Assembly: GCF_001748225.1 (NCBI RefSeq) | Contig: NZ_BDFE01000006.1 | Span: 1-64,000 of the forward strand | Direction of reading: 5' to 3' | DNA from: Desulfoplanes formicivorans | Lineage (GTDB): Bacteria > Desulfobacterota > Desulfovibrionia > Desulfovibrionales > Desulfomicrobiaceae | Length of the DNA stretch: 64,000 nucleotides | Part shown: piece after piece, positions 1 through 9,371 of the stretch | Numbering within the stretch: the first letter of the stretch is position 1 | Layout of the letters: every line of letters begins with the position of its first letter | Notes under the pieces: generated by a model | Databases searched by the model: none | Told to the model about the DNA's origin: nothing | The model's input: the letters and a program-made list of their open reading frames with translations, nothing else | Translations under genes and position numbers: made by a program

Positions 1-333
1 ATTTGAGATCCTTGTTTTTTGTTTTCTATTGTGTGGCAACAACAGAAATACTAAATTACAAGGATCTCTTCAAGTAAAAATTCAATCATTTCAGTACGTT
101 TATTTTGCTTTGAAAAGCAAGAGCAACCCCGAAAGTCGAGTGATTAATATCCCAAACGATATTCGAAACAGCTATGAAAAATGCTGGACCATGAGTCAAT
201 CTCTGGGGGGGTGAGGCCCTTCTACTGTAAATAGCTGAGGTGTTATTTTGATTTTTGTCATAAATATCAGCATGACCTATCAGACCGGACAAGTTTGAAA
301 CGTTTTACGGAAAAGCTTGCCGCGAAACATTAA
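1..333. other. AT-rich left edge, no recognised gene
   Basis: This stretch is visibly richer in A and T than the rest of the window. It holds only short open frames (about 61 codons) that match nothing I recognise and have no convincing ribosome binding site. A perfect 11-bp inverted repeat lies at 5-68. Together with the recombinase and hipA fragments that follow, it looks like the edge of an eroded island. Confidence 0.4.
5..68. repeat. 11-bp inverted repeat with long spacer
   Basis: GAGATCCTTGT at 5-15 is repeated exactly in inverted orientation (ACAAGGATCTC) at 58-68, with a 42-nt AT-rich spacer. It could be a recombinase-binding site or the arms of a transcript hairpin. Its position just before an integrase fragment is suggestive only. 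Confidence 0.4.
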
Positions 334-732
334 CCAGTCAATTTGATACGGCAGGCGTCTCATGCCGTTTCGATTTTTTATAAACGTTGCCAAGTCGCTC
401 GGGTGACAGAAAATCGGTCTGATTTGTCGGCATCCTCGTTTTCTTTACAAACAGGTCGCTCACCAAGATCAACCAGATCTGTTGGTATTCCCCATTCCTT
501 CTTGTCCGAAGTTTCCAACGATCCCAATTTTCATGCTGTTGCCTCATCTGAAAAGGATAATATTGCTGAAGACCAGGTTGCCAATGCTGATTGGACACCG
601 ATTTTCAATGGTTTGAAGCATGAGACCTCAATCCGCTACTATTCTCCCAAAACATTGCGGTCTTACTTCAATTGGCTCGCCAGCTGCCCCCTGTGTCAGG
701 GACGCTGTCTGCCCATTCTGAAATCCACCTGA
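334..732 (+). pseudogene. Tyrosine recombinase (integrase) N-terminal fragment
   Basis: The frame opens after a TAA at 331 and stops at 732. The translation ends with W-x-P-I-F-N-G-L-K-H-E followed by I-R-Y-Y-S-P-K-T-L-R-S-Y-x-x-W, the signature of the SAM-like core-binding domain of tyrosine recombinases (usual form RxRHYSxxTxxxYxxW). Upstream, a frame with R-Q-A-S-H-A-V fits the N-terminal region of long integrases. There is no start with a good ribosome binding site. The sequence leaves the family right after that motif, before the catalytic domain with its R-H-R-Y residues, so the gene is broken at both ends. The break lies close to the end of a truncated hipA on the other strand. Confidence 0.6.
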
Positions 733-804
733 GGGGCCAGAAGGAGACGGCAGTGGATATTCTACATAAATCCAGACAAAAGCCTCTTGGTTTTTAGAAG
801 TCAT
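628..804 (-). pseudogene. Truncated hipA toxin gene, first codons only
   Basis: The frame starts at an ATG at 804 that overlaps the end of the HipB-like gene, the normal hipB-hipA arrangement. Its first residues, M-T-S-K-N-Q-E-A-F-V-W-I-Y-V, resemble the start of HipA-family kinases (xAxVWxWLPG). After about 14 residues the sequence turns into a Pro/Gly/Gln-rich run with no family features, and it stops at 628. No kinase domain is present. The toxin gene therefore appears cut off by a deletion or insertion that also joined the integrase fragment here. Confidence 0.5.
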
Positions 805-1132
805 CTTTTGCCTCGGCGTCATGTTTGTCTATCCGTTTGGGAAGCAGGGCCAGTTTGTCTTCCACCCGTTCCGTAAGCAGTCCCATGGGGATGGGGTCAA
901 CTTCAAAGAGTTTGACGCCCACAAGAACTGCGGCTTCAAAGACGAGTCCGATCTCGCATTTCAGGTCTCCTTGTTCGATCTTGCGAAGGGTGCCCACGGA
1001 GATGCCGGCGCGTTGGGCAAGTTCGGCCTGGGTCATCCTGCGTTCCTTGCGCCCGAGACGAATGAGGTTGCCCAGGAGCTGTCCTGCTTCACGAGTAGAC
1101 CGCGAATAGGTTCGGCTGATTTGTTTTCGCAT
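794..1132 (-). CDS. HipB-like XRE-family transcriptional regulator
   Basis: The product is 112 residues and has a Cro/C1-type helix-turn-helix at about residues 22-75 (R-M-T-Q-A-E-L-A-Q-R-A-G-I-S-V-G-T-L-R-K-I-E-Q-G). The layout and the downstream overlap with a hipA start codon mark it as the antitoxin/repressor of a HipBA-type type II toxin-antitoxin pair, which normally binds the toxin and represses its own promoter. Here the toxin is truncated, so the protein is an orphan antitoxin or simple repressor. Two CATTATAATR boxes lie 47-90 bp upstream and are good candidates for its operator. The start at 1132 is the only ATG that includes the full helical N-terminus. Confidence 0.75.
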   Translation of the reverse strand: MRKQISRTYSRSTREAGQLLGNLIRLGRKERRMTQAELAQRAGISVGTLRKIEQGDLKCEIGLVFEAAVLVGVKLFEVDPIPMGLLTERVEDKLALLPKRIDKHDAEAKDDF

Positions 1133-1178
1133 GCGTTGATCCGTAAGCTGAATTGTCCGTTGAAAGGAACTAAAAAAA

Positions 1179-1221
1179 CATTATAATGAGTTTTATTGCG
1201 GACTAAAACCATTATAATAAG
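1179..1221 (-). promoter_or_regulatory. Probable operator/promoter of the HipB-like gene
   Basis: CATTATAATG at 1179-1188 is a perfect 10-bp palindrome, and CATTATAATA at 1210-1219 is a nine-in-ten copy; the matches extend to CATTATAATGAG and CATTATAATAAG. Centre-to-centre distance is 31 bp, about three helical turns, so two repressor dimers could sit on one face of the DNA. The boxes also contain TATAAT, so operator and -10 element probably overlap. They lie directly upstream of the HipB-like start. Confidence 0.5.
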
Positions 1222-1644
1222 CTTTTTGACGGAAGTCGAGGTGGATTGTTCATTTTTCCGGTGAGATTTTCGTCCTCGCGGGGTTCGTTTTTCCGGGAAA
1301 GAACACCATGATCTGTTTGCTCTTCCCGAATTTGATTCGGGATCTTGCCGCGCTTGATTTTTTGCATCAAGAAACGACCGGTAACAGGGCCGGGAGTTCA
1401 GCCAAGGGCTGCGCCGGTTTGCGTGTTTCGCGTCATGGTATGATGATGGAAAGGGAAGAGGAATGGAGGGAGAAAACTGACTGTTCCCATTTGTCTTTTT
1501 GAAATGGATGATCCTGCAACAGTTTCGTGGAGACCCAGTCAGGCCAGGGTTGAATATGGAGAGTGCTTTTGGCTCCCTGGTCCTGGATATCAATCATGGG
1601 CTGACTGAGCTCTGATTGCAGTCCAGGTGGGATGGGGTGGATTA
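1222..1644. other. Intergenic region, nothing recognised
   Basis: About 420 bp between the HipB-like gene and the TspO gene. Short frames on both strands have no ribosome binding site and no recognisable product. I see no hairpin with a T tract and no RNA gene. Confidence 0.4.
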
Positions 1645-2142
1645 TCATCCCAGGATGGTGGGGTTGAGTTGCCACAGGGCGTAATTGAGGAAGGCGGCAA
1701 ACCCGACCCACAGCAGATAGGGAATGAGTAACGCTCCGGCAAGGGGACGCACGCGCCAGAACAGGACAAGGGTGACGGCGATGAGCAACCAGAGCAACAC
1801 GATATCGGCAAAGGCCAGCAAACCGAGATGCCAGGTAAAAAAGATCCAGCTCCACAGTGCATTGGGCAGGAGTTGTCCCAGAAAAAACCAGAGGGCAACG
1901 CCCTGGACGCTAAATCCTCCGGAGCACCAGACCATCCATGCAGCAAGGGCCATCAATGCGTACAAAACAGTCCAGACCGGCCCGAAAAGCCATGAAGGCG
2001 GTGCCCACGCCGGTTGGATGAGTGGCGTGTAAAACGATCCGGCCTGCATGGTTGCCCATGCGCCGATTGCCGAAGCGGCAAAGCATACAGCGAGCCAGCC
2101 CACAAGTCCTATGAGTTGTTTTGTCCTGGAGGCTGGCTTCAT
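1645..2142 (-). CDS. tspO: TspO/MBR family tryptophan-rich sensory protein
   Basis: The 165-residue integral membrane protein has five hydrophobic segments, the usual TspO number and size. Family motifs are clear: P-A-W-A-P-P-S-W-L-F-G-P-V-W-T near residue 45 and a closing W-V-x-F-A-A-x-L-N-x-A-L-W-x-L-N. TspO proteins bind porphyrins and related ligands in the membrane and modulate stress or photosynthetic gene expression; in an anaerobe a role in tetrapyrrole or redox stress is inference. AAGGAG seven bases before the ATG supports the start. It lies 139 bp downstream of the ketopantoate-reductase-like gene on the same strand. Confidence 0.92.
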   Translation of the reverse strand: MKPASRTKQLIGLVGWLAVCFAASAIGAWATMQAGSFYTPLIQPAWAPPSWLFGPVWTVLYALMALAAWMVWCSGGFSVQGVALWFFLGQLLPNALWSWIFFTWHLGLLAFADIVLLWLLIAVTLVLFWRVRPLAGALLIPYLLWVGFAAFLNYALWQLNPTILG

Positions 2143-2281
2143 GATGTATCTCCTTTTATGGGTTTGAAATATTGATCAATTTCATTGGCTGCCAGGTGTC
2201 ATATATCGTATTGATGGCTGTTGTCTTGCCCTGTGCGGTTTTCTTGGCAGGCAACACCTTTGCCGGTCACAACATACTGTT

Positions 2282-3235
2282 TTATGAGCCAAATGGCGGT
2301 TGCTGGTAGATCCGGGCATTGAGCAGGGTGAGTTGGCGGTACAGGGTTTGGGTGCGCACAAGGTGAACCCCGTTACGCATGGCCGTGCGCACGGGTTCCC
2401 CATAGATGGATTCCACTTCCATGGCCCTGTTGTGACGCGCGTCAAGCATCATGCTGGGCATGTAGGAGACCATGGCGTCGGTAAAGGTCATCATCTCGTC
2501 AATATATTCGTCTGAAATATCCCTGCCCTGGGAGGCGGCTCCGGCCTGGACTTCCTGCATCAGATCAAAGGCCAGTTGTCTGGATTGGGGGCAGCCCATG
2601 ATCTTGTCCGTGGGCGCATCCAGCAGGGCACAGGTGCCATTGAAGGGGATGTTCCACATCAGCTTTTTCCATCTGGCCAGAACCAGGTCTGGGGAAAGCT
2701 CAATGGGAATACCTGCCTTTTGCAAGGGGGCGGCAATGGCATGCATGGTCGGGGTGATGCCTGCCGGCTGGTCGTTCCTGTCATATTCGGCCAAAAGGAT
2801 CTTGCCGTATTCCAGGTGGGTGATGTGGCCAGGGCCCAGCTTGTTGCAGCATACCAGGCACAGTCCGCCCAGGATGTGTTCGGCCCGGGTCTGTTCGGCC
2901 AGGAGACGTTCGCCGCCAAGACCGTTTTGCAGGAGAACAATGGCGGTATGGGGACCGACAACCGGATCAAGAAGGCTGGGCAACACGTGGTTCTGGGTGC
3001 TTTTGAGGGCTACCAGTACCACATCGCAGACGGGCATGTCCCGGGCCTGCCCATAGGCATTGACCTTTGGAAAAAACATATCTCCGTCCACGGAATCAAC
3101 GCGCAGACCGTTTTTTTGTACGTGTTCGAAATCGCTGTGGAACAGAAAATGAACGTCATTTCCGGCCTGGATGAGTTTGGCTCCATAAAAGCATCCAATG
3201 GCACCGGATCCAATAATCCCGTATCGTATTCCCAT
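2282..3235 (-). CDS. Ketopantoate reductase family (PanE/ApbA-like) oxidoreductase
   Basis: The 317-residue protein starts with a Rossmann fold (G-I-I-G-S-G-A-I-G at residues 6-14) followed by the family A-L-K-S-T-Q region and the N-G-L-G loop. The C-terminal helical domain carries K-K-L-M-W-N-I-P-F-N-G, the conserved Lys/Asn stretch of 2-dehydropantoate 2-reductases. It likely reduces a 2-keto acid with NADPH; whether that is ketopantoate (pantothenate/CoA pathway) cannot be settled, because many genomes hold several paralogues. A longer open frame runs upstream, but GGAG just ahead of the ATG at 3235 and the Rossmann start fix this one. A perfect hairpin sits immediately upstream (3251-3280). 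Confidence 0.85.
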   Translation of the reverse strand: MGIRYGIIGSGAIGCFYGAKLIQAGNDVHFLFHSDFEHVQKNGLRVDSVDGDMFFPKVNAYGQARDMPVCDVVLVALKSTQNHVLPSLLDPVVGPHTAIVLLQNGLGGERLLAEQTRAEHILGGLCLVCCNKLGPGHITHLEYGKILLAEYDRNDQPAGITPTMHAIAAPLQKAGIPIELSPDLVLARWKKLMWNIPFNGTCALLDAPTDKIMGCPQSRQLAFDLMQEVQAGAASQGRDISDEYIDEMMTFTDAMVSYMPSMMLDARHNRAMEVESIYGEPVRTAMRNGVHLVRTQTLYRQLTLLNARIYQQPPFGS

Positions 3236-3250
3236 GGTTTTTTTCTCCTT

Positions 3251-3280
3251 GTTTCGTATATGCAAAAGCATATACGAAAC
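3251..3280 (-). promoter_or_regulatory. Perfect inverted repeat upstream of the PanE-like gene
   Basis: GTTTCGTATATGC at 3251-3263 is repeated exactly in inverted orientation at 3268-3280, separated by AAAA. The repeat ends about 15 bp before the start codon of the PanE-like gene and a few bases before its ribosome binding site. It may be an operator for a dimeric regulator or a 5'-leader hairpin affecting translation. It has no T tract, so a terminator is unlikely. Confidence 0.6.
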
Positions 3281-3529
3281 TGGCGGATAAGGGCAAGGGA
3301 GCGGAAATCCGGGGACTGGCACGTATTCCGGCTGGTTGGGACGTTTGCAGCAGCAGGAAGAATGTTTCTTGCTTTTTCTTGCTCGTGCGGCGGGTTTTCG
3401 AGCTGAGACAGTGGGCCGCAGTTGCACAGGTCCCATAAAGGAACCTGCCGGGAGCAGGCAGGGCATGATGCTGTTGCAGGCAGGAGACGCCAATATCCGG
3501 AGCAGGAGCCCGAGGCAGTGACCGAGGAG

Positions 3530-4366
3530 TTACACCGCAATTCCCCAGAACGAGCAGGCATTCTCCCGGATGAGTCTGGCATGTATGTCTGCGCTAATGC
3601 CGGGAAGAAAGGACATGGCAGTTTGATACAAGGGATCTGTTTTCAGTGCGGCATCGCTGTTGAGCATGATCCGGTGGGCAAGTTGCGGGTAGCGGTCAAG
3701 GATGTCTGCAAGTTTTTCGGGCGTCATCTTGCCTTGCTGCATGGTCATACCCATCATAAGACCTGTTTCCATGACCATTTCCAGATTTTCTTCATTCACG
3801 TGATCAATGACGATGCGTGGTTGAAGGGTCGGCACCTCTGCCACCAGTTTCAGAATCTGTCGGGTCATCCGAGCCTTGTCCTTGCGGGGGGTGTGGATAC
3901 CGATCCTCTTGTCCTGGGGCAGCAAGGAGCTGGCCCAGCTGAGTTGTTCCTTCAACACGGCAACCTCGCCATCACTCCCTGTTTCAAGACCCAATTCCCC
4001 GAGCCCGAGACAGGAAGGACCAAGCACATGGGATTCAAGGCTCGACCAGAATGCATTGTCCATCCATCCTCTGGTTGGTGAGGGCAGTGAACGGGGATGC
4101 ACTCCCACCAGGTAGTAGAGGCAGAATCCCTTGATTCCCGGGTTGCTGCACAGTTTTTCCAGAGAGTCAAAATACGGGGGAAAGCTCTCCCAGCCATCGG
4201 GTTCATACACAAATGACCAGGATATCCCGGCACCTGTCCCGGCATACGCGGCAAAATCCTTCGGACACACGTGATGCAGAATATCCGCATGTAGATGGGC
4301 GTCTACCAGGCTGACGTGCGCAGGGTTGATCTGTGAAGTTTGCATGGGTTTCATGTAGCAATGCAT
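3530..4366 (-). CDS. TatD-family metal-dependent hydrolase
   Basis: The 278-residue product has the amidohydrolase pattern of TatD-like proteins: D-A-H-L-H-A near residue 25 (first metal ligands), G-L-G-E-L-G-L-E near 122 (bridging Glu), I-D-H-V near 190 and N-S-D-A near 238 (late Asp). Family members act as Mg2+-dependent 3'-5' DNases or related phosphodiesterases; the substrate here is not evident. The sequence between motifs is divergent, so this may be a separate subfamily. Two in-frame ATGs (4366 and 4354) are possible starts, and neither has an ideal ribosome binding site. Confidence 0.75.
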   Translation of the reverse strand: MHCYMKPMQTSQINPAHVSLVDAHLHADILHHVCPKDFAAYAGTGAGISWSFVYEPDGWESFPPYFDSLEKLCSNPGIKGFCLYYLVGVHPRSLPSPTRGWMDNAFWSSLESHVLGPSCLGLGELGLETGSDGEVAVLKEQLSWASSLLPQDKRIGIHTPRKDKARMTRQILKLVAEVPTLQPRIVIDHVNEENLEMVMETGLMMGMTMQQGKMTPEKLADILDRYPQLAHRIMLNSDAALKTDPLYQTAMSFLPGISADIHARLIRENACSFWGIAV

Positions 4367-4828
4367 TCACGTGCCCGCAACCCAAACTCCTGGTGCGGGA
4401 TGGATTGCAGGTGTTGTACCTTGATCAAGTCATGAGTCCATCGGCACTGTTTGTTCCTGATTTTTTTGTTGGACCCGGTGTGGCGAGGCTGCGAATCCGT
4501 TGAAGCCTGGTACGCACCGCATTTTTGAACCGACTGGAAAGAGATTGCCCTTGCCAGAGCCGGGGAAGTTTGAATAGGTATTACAGCCGTGGTCTTGCGT
4601 CGTTCTGCAATCCCTGGCTTGCGGTTGAGAACAGGGGGGATTGACAGGAGCTGTATCCCGGCAGGAAAGGACAGATCTTTCTGGTTTGTTTTTTCCGAAA
4701 TATCAGAGTGTTATCCGTTTGATTTTGTATCGGATCGTCCAGGGTGCAGAGAGTTCGAGCCATGGGAACATTTGGACCACCAATGGTCAGGGAGTCCGTA
4801 GATTCTGCACAACAGCAAGGGGTGGGTG
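4367..4828. other. Intergenic region between divergent genes
   Basis: About 460 bp separate the leftward TatD-like gene from the rightward chemoreceptor gene and should hold promoters for both. I could not pick out a convincing -35/-10 pair, and no RNA or small protein gene is visible. Confidence 0.4.
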
Positions 4829-6631
4829 GTGAAAAACCTGAGTATTCGCTGGAAAATTATTGTGTTGGTTGTTCTGGGCATGTTTGCCATGGCCATCATT
4901 ATGGGTGGCCTGCGTGTCAGTGACATCAAAAAAGGCGCGGTTGAGGGCATGGTCCGCAAAAGTCAGGCCATTGTGCTCATGGCCGAGGCCGGTCGCAATC
5001 AAATGGCCCATAAGCTTCAGGAGGGGGTTATCCGCCCCCTGGACGAGATTCCGACGGACAAGCTGCTGGAAGCCGTTCCCGTGGTTACGGCCATGCAGAT
5101 GGCAGCTGAAAACGCGGCCAAGGCCGGATACCGGTTCAAGGCTCCCAAGATCAGCCCCCGTAATCCCGCCAACAAACCCACTGCTTTTGAGCGTACTGTT
5201 CTTGAAGAGCTGAAATCCGGAAAAATAAAGGAAAAGATCGTTGTTGAGGATGACAGGGTCCGCTATTTCAAACCGGTTCAGCTGACCCAGGACTGTCTGT
5301 TCTGTCATGGAGATCCCAAGGGAGGCAAAGACCCCCTGGGCGGTACCAAGGAAGGCTGGAAGGCCGGAGAGATCCACGGAGCCTTTGAAATCATCACCTC
5401 CCTGGAGCAGACCAACAAGGAGGTTTTTAACGCGGCCATAGGAGTCGGTCTGTGGTCGCTTCTGCTTTTTGTCGTGGTTATCGGGATTATTTATCTGTTC
5501 ATGAATCAGGCCCTTTTCACTCCCCTTGCCCGGATCAAGGAGTATGCTCTGGCTGTTGCCGGCGGGGATCTGCAGGCAAGGCCTGACGGGGCATTTCATG
5601 CCGAACTGGCAGACGTTGAGCATTCCATCTCCACCATGGTGGGCAATCTCAAGGGCAAGATGCTGGAGGCCGAGGAAAAGAGCCAGGAGGCTGAAGCCCA
5701 GAAGCAAAGGGCCCAGGAGGCCCTTGAAGAGGCCAAGGTTCAGGAGGCCAAGGTTGTTCAGCTGCTGGACAAGATGACCCATGTGGCCACAGAGGCTGCG
5801 GATATTTCCGAACAGCTGGCCTCTGCTTCCGGCGAACTGGCCGCTCAAGTGGATGAAGTCAGTTCCGGAGCTGAAGTTCAGGATCAGCGCAGCACTGAAA
5901 CGGCCACGGCCATGGAAGAAATGAACGCTGCGGTACTCGAAGTGGCCCGCAATTCCGGTTCGGCTGCCAACAGCGCCGACAACACCAGGGAAAAGGCCGC
6001 CATAGGGGCCGATATTGTGCAGCGTTCCGTGCAGGCCAATGACAGGGTCATGGCCCAGGCCCGGTCCCTCAAGAACAAGATGTCCACCCTTGGGGAAGAG
6101 GCCAGGGATATCGGGCGTATTCTGGATGTTATCAGTGATATTGCCGATCAGACCAATCTTCTTGCCCTGAATGCGGCCATAGAGGCCGCACGGGCCGGGG
6201 AGGCCGGCCGCGGGTTTGCCGTGGTGGCCGATGAGGTGCGCAAGCTGGCGGAAAAGACCATGCAGGCCACCAAGGAAGTCGGGGGGGCCATTAACGAGAT
6301 CCAGACCGGCGCCAGTGAAAATATCCAGGTCGTTGATGGGGCTGTTGCAGCCGTACAGGAGGCCAATACCCTGGCCAAGGAATCCGGGGATGCCCTGAAA
6401 CGGATTGTCCAGATGGCTGTTGAGACCTCGGATGAGGTGCGTTCCATTGCCACGGCAGCCGAGGAACAGAGCACGGTGAGTGAAGAGATCAACCGGGCCG
6501 TGGAGGAGATCAGTCGGATCACGGCCGAGACATCCTCCGGGATGCAACAGGCCGCCCAGGCGGTTAACGAACTGGCGCAGCTGGCCGAAAAGTTGCGCAG
6601 CCTGATCAACATGATGACGGAAAGCAAGTAG
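4829..6631 (+). CDS. Methyl-accepting chemotaxis protein with c-type haem sensor domain
   Basis: The roughly 600-residue receptor has a first membrane helix at 8-28, a periplasmic domain to about 200, a second helix at 205-227, HAMP, and a long cytoplasmic signalling domain. The hairpin tip carries [19 protein letters not shown]. The periplasmic part resembles the Tll0287-like/DUF3365 fold and contains C-L-F-C-H near residue 156, a CxxCH site for covalent haem c. It probably reports redox state, oxygen or NO to CheA, like the haem-containing DcrA receptor of Desulfovibrio vulgaris; that function is inference. Start: tandem GTG codons at 4826/4829, with AAGGGG best placed for 4829. A strong terminator follows. 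Its last 72 bp recur downstream at 9285. Confidence 0.9.
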   Translation: MKNLSIRWKIIVLVVLGMFAMAIIMGGLRVSDIKKGAVEGMVRKSQAIVLMAEAGRNQMAHKLQEGVIRPLDEIPTDKLLEAVPVVTAMQMAAENAAKAGYRFKAPKISPRNPANKPTAFERTVLEELKSGKIKEKIVVEDDRVRYFKPVQLTQDCLFCHGDPKGGKDPLGGTKEGWKAGEIHGAFEIITSLEQTNKEVFNAAIGVGLWSLLLFVVVIGIIYLFMNQALFTPLARIKEYALAVAGGDLQARPDGAFHAELADVEHSISTMVGNLKGKMLEAEEKSQEAEAQKQRAQEALEEAKVQEAKVVQLLDKMTHVATEAADISEQLASASGELAAQVDEVSSGAEVQDQRSTETATAMEEMNAAVLEVARNSGSAANSADNTREKAAIGADIVQRSVQANDRVMAQARSLKNKMSTLGEEARDIGRILDVISDIADQTNLLALNAAIEAARAGEAGRGFAVVADEVRKLAEKTMQATKEVGGAINEIQTGASENIQVVDGAVAAVQEANTLAKESGDALKRIVQMAVETSDEVRSIATAAEEQSTVSEEINRAVEEISRITAETSSGMQQAAQAVNELAQLAEKLRSLINMMTESK

Positions 6632-6640
6632 TCTTATTGA
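6569..6640 (+). repeat. 72-bp direct repeat, copy 1 (3' end of first MCP gene)
   Basis: These 72 bp encode the last 20 residues and stop codon of the first chemoreceptor plus flanking bases. They are identical to 9285-9356. Weaker similarity continues through both terminators. Confidence 0.9.
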
Positions 6641-6651
6641 AGGGATTCACG

Positions 6652-6690
6652 CCCAAAAGCCCGGCTGGATTTTCCAGCCGGGCTTTTGGG
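6652..6690 (+). terminator. Rho-independent terminator after first MCP gene
   Basis: A perfect 17-bp stem (CCCAAAAGCCCGGCTGG and its complement) with a five-base loop sits 20 bp after the stop codon. The descending arm contains CTTTT. It is a strong intrinsic terminator. Confidence 0.88.
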
Positions 6691-7095
6691 AAGCCATTGT
6701 CTTACTCGTATGCCTTGTGAGTCCAATGTTGTATAACAAAACATTTCATGTCCCAATCGTTTATGTCAACTTAAGATGCACCACGATACGAGGTCGCAGA
6801 AACTTTTGGAAGATACGGAAGGCGTGGTTCTGAAGCGTTTTTCGGGGCAAACGTATCACCTGTTTTTCGTATAAAAAAGATTGACGGCGCTAATAATATT
6901 TATAATCATTACTAATAAGGGTCGCTAAGATTGATCGTCAGACAACGTGGGCGGTGTGCTATCCGAGATAATTCCTGATGGAACTGGAGTGATGAAATGG
7001 TTTGTCGCTCAAGATGTCGGTCCCGGAGGAATCAGAGCGATCCGAAACATTCGGGTCAGCACATTTCACCTCCAAAGGAAAGGAAAAGATATGAT
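6691..7095. other. AT-rich intergenic region upstream of second MCP gene
   Basis: About 400 bp with no gene. An AT-rich patch at 6870-6920 contains TTGACG at 6881 and TATAAT at 6901, but their 14-bp spacing is too short for a normal sigma-70 promoter. The true promoter of the second receptor probably lies in this patch. Confidence 0.4.
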
Positions 7096-9195
7096 ATGAG
7101 GACATTGCAAAAACTCGTCGTCTCCATCAAGGGGCGGATAATTCTCCTGGTGGTATTCATGGGAATCTTTGGTGGAGTTATTTTTGCGGGTATGTTGTAT
7201 ACAACCCAGGAAATTAAACAGATCGGTCTGGACGAGGTGCAAGCAGCCGTTCGCGTGGGGGAGAAATTAGAGCTCAAATCCGTGGTCCATTCCACAGCCA
7301 TGGTCCTGGGGACGCTGCTTCGAGGCAAATCACGACAGGAACATGTCCAGCTTCTTAAGCAAGCCCTTGATCCCTTGCGGTTTGGTCCCGGCAATGAAGG
7401 GTATTTCTATGTTTATGACCTTTCCGGGATCAACGTGGCCCATCCCATGAAACCGGATCTGGTGGGCAAGAATCTTTGGGGGTTCAAGGACAAGGTCGGT
7501 ACGCTCCTTATTCAGGATTCCATTCGTGTGGCTAAACAGGGCGGCGGTTTTGTGGAGTTTTTTTGGGACAAACCTGGCACGGACGTTTTGGCCAAAAAGC
7601 TTTCTTACGCCGAATCCATCCCTGGTACGGATTTATGGATCGGAACCGGCATTTATCTGGATGCCGAGGCCAGCACGGTTCAAGGGATGTCCGATCGCGT
7701 CGACCAAAGCTCTACCCGCAGCATCATGATCATTACCCTTTTGATCGCTGCTTTTTTTCTGTTTGTTGTTTTGCCCCTTGCCATTTTTATCTTCCGCTCC
7801 ATAGCGCGTCCCCTGACCATCATGACGGAGCAGGTGGAGGCTGTTGCCGGAGGCGATCTCAACGTGCGTTTTGATCTTTCGGGCAGGGATGAATTGGCTG
7901 TGATGCGCCGTTCCGTGGCCCGCATGGTGGACATCCTCAAGGAGCGAATCGCTTTTTCCGATGGTGTCCTCGATGCCATTACCATGCCCTGTGCTGTTTA
8001 TAACAAGGATAACCGGGTGATGTTTGCCAATGAGGCGGTTTGTCAGGCCATCGGTGTCACAGGGTCCGCTGAGAGTCAGATCGGGAAGACTTCCGGGGAG
8101 TTCATCTATGGAGATGCCTCGAAAAAAACGATCTCCGCAGAACCCTTGCGCACAGGTTTCCAGATTCATCAGGAAGTTTCTTTTGTGACCAGGCAGGGAG
8201 AAAAAAGAATTTTGGATGTTACGTCTACTCCCCTTGTAAACGAAAAAGGAGAAATCATCGCGGCTGTGGCCCTGTGGTTCGATCTGACCACCATAAGGGA
8301 ACAGCAGAGTCTTATACAAAAAACAAACGAAGCCATTATTGCGGGTACGACCAAGGCCGCAGAGATATCCGACCGGGTCGCTTCCGCATCTGAGGAACTT
8401 TCAGCACAAATCGAACAATCCAGTCAGGGTGCCAAGGAGCAGCGAAACCGCTCTGCAGAGTCTGCTACAGCCATGGAAGAGATGAATGCCAGCATGATTG
8501 AGGTGGCTTCCAATGCTTCCAATGCTGCTCAACTGGCCGAGGAAACTCGGGATGCCGCTCAGCAGGGTATGGGAGTTGTGGACGAGGTCATTCAGGGAAT
8601 CAAAAAAATAAGCAGCGATTTCAAAGAGGTAAACATTGCTTTTCAGGGACTCCATAAACAATCCGAGGCGATTACCCATATTGTCCAGGTGATCGATGAC
8701 ATAGCTGATCAGACTAATCTTTTGGCCCTGAACGCGGCCATTGAGGCTGCGCGTGCCGGCGATGCAGGAAGGGGGTTTGCCGTGGTAGCCGATGAGGTCC
8801 GCAAGTTGGCTGAAAAGACCATGGGTGCCACCAAGGAGGTAACCAGCTCCATCTCCGGGATGCAATCCATTGTTTCCAAGACGACTGAGGGCATGGCCCA
8901 TGTGGAACCTCTCATTGAATCGGTTATTGTCCAATCGGGCACAGCGGACAAGACCCTTCACGGAATTGTTGGCAAGGTGGATCAAACATCCCAGCAGGTT
9001 GTGTCCATTGCCACTGCCAGCGAAGAACAGTCTGCAGTCAGCGAGCAAATCAATCACTCCGTTGAGGAAGTTAATCGGATCGCTGCGGAAACCGCTGATG
9101 CCATGGATCAATCGGCTCAGGCGGTGGCCGAGCTGGCCGAGCTGGCCCAGGACCTCAACCGGGTGATGGCTTCCATGCGTGAGGAGATTGGATGA
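7096..9195 (+). CDS. Methyl-accepting chemotaxis protein with Cache and PAS domains
   Basis: The 699-residue receptor has a membrane helix at about 12-36, a single-Cache (sCache_2) domain at 45-190 with G-Y-F-Y-V-Y-D near 105, a second helix at 205-228, HAMP, a cytoplasmic PAS domain (about 300-410) and a signalling domain with [16 protein letters not shown] at the tip. Cache domains usually bind small organic acids or amines outside the membrane, while PAS may add a cytoplasmic redox or energy input. The start at 7096 is chosen because AGGAAAAG precedes it and the first helix follows at once; an upstream in-frame extension to 6997 is not receptor-like. Behind the stop lies a duplicate of the 3' end of the first receptor. 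Confidence 0.92.
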   Translation: MRTLQKLVVSIKGRIILLVVFMGIFGGVIFAGMLYTTQEIKQIGLDEVQAAVRVGEKLELKSVVHSTAMVLGTLLRGKSRQEHVQLLKQALDPLRFGPGNEGYFYVYDLSGINVAHPMKPDLVGKNLWGFKDKVGTLLIQDSIRVAKQGGGFVEFFWDKPGTDVLAKKLSYAESIPGTDLWIGTGIYLDAEASTVQGMSDRVDQSSTRSIMIITLLIAAFFLFVVLPLAIFIFRSIARPLTIMTEQVEAVAGGDLNVRFDLSGRDELAVMRRSVARMVDILKERIAFSDGVLDAITMPCAVYNKDNRVMFANEAVCQAIGVTGSAESQIGKTSGEFIYGDASKKTISAEPLRTGFQIHQEVSFVTRQGEKRILDVTSTPLVNEKGEIIAAVALWFDLTTIREQQSLIQKTNEAIIAGTTKAAEISDRVASASEELSAQIEQSSQGAKEQRNRSAESATAMEEMNASMIEVASNASNAAQLAEETRDAAQQGMGVVDEVIQGIKKISSDFKEVNIAFQGLHKQSEAITHIVQVIDDIADQTNLLALNAAIEAARAGDAGRGFAVVADEVRKLAEKTMGATKEVTSSISGMQSIVSKTTEGMAHVEPLIESVIVQSGTADKTLHGIVGKVDQTSQQVVSIATASEEQSAVSEQINHSVEEVNRIAAETADAMDQSAQAVAELAELAQDLNRVMASMREEIG

Positions 9196-9284
9196 TTAGC
9201 CTTTATGCAAACGATGACCTTTCAGATCATGGCAGCATGACTTTGGTATTCCGGTTCATCATTGACTTGGATCTGTTCTAAGGT

Positions 9285-9371
9285 GAACTGGCGCAGCTGG
9301 CCGAAAAGTTGCGCAGCCTGATCAACATGATGACGGAAAGCAAGTAGTCTTATTGAGAGGGACTCACGCAC
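9285..9371 (+). pseudogene. Orphan 3' end of an MCP gene (repeat copy 2)
   Basis: 9285-9356 is identical over 72 bp to 6569-6640, the 3' end of the first receptor gene, and still encodes [20 protein letters not shown] plus a TAG stop at 9344-9346. It is not joined to any receptor frame: the second receptor stops 89 bp earlier and its own end is different. The piece is a relic of tandem duplication or recombination among chemoreceptor genes. Confidence 0.85.

Noticed and set aside
6881-6906. TTGACG and TATAAT as a promoter for the second chemoreceptor
   Set aside because: The hexamers are only 14 bp apart, too close for a sigma-70 promoter, so I mention the AT-rich patch but do not call a promoter.
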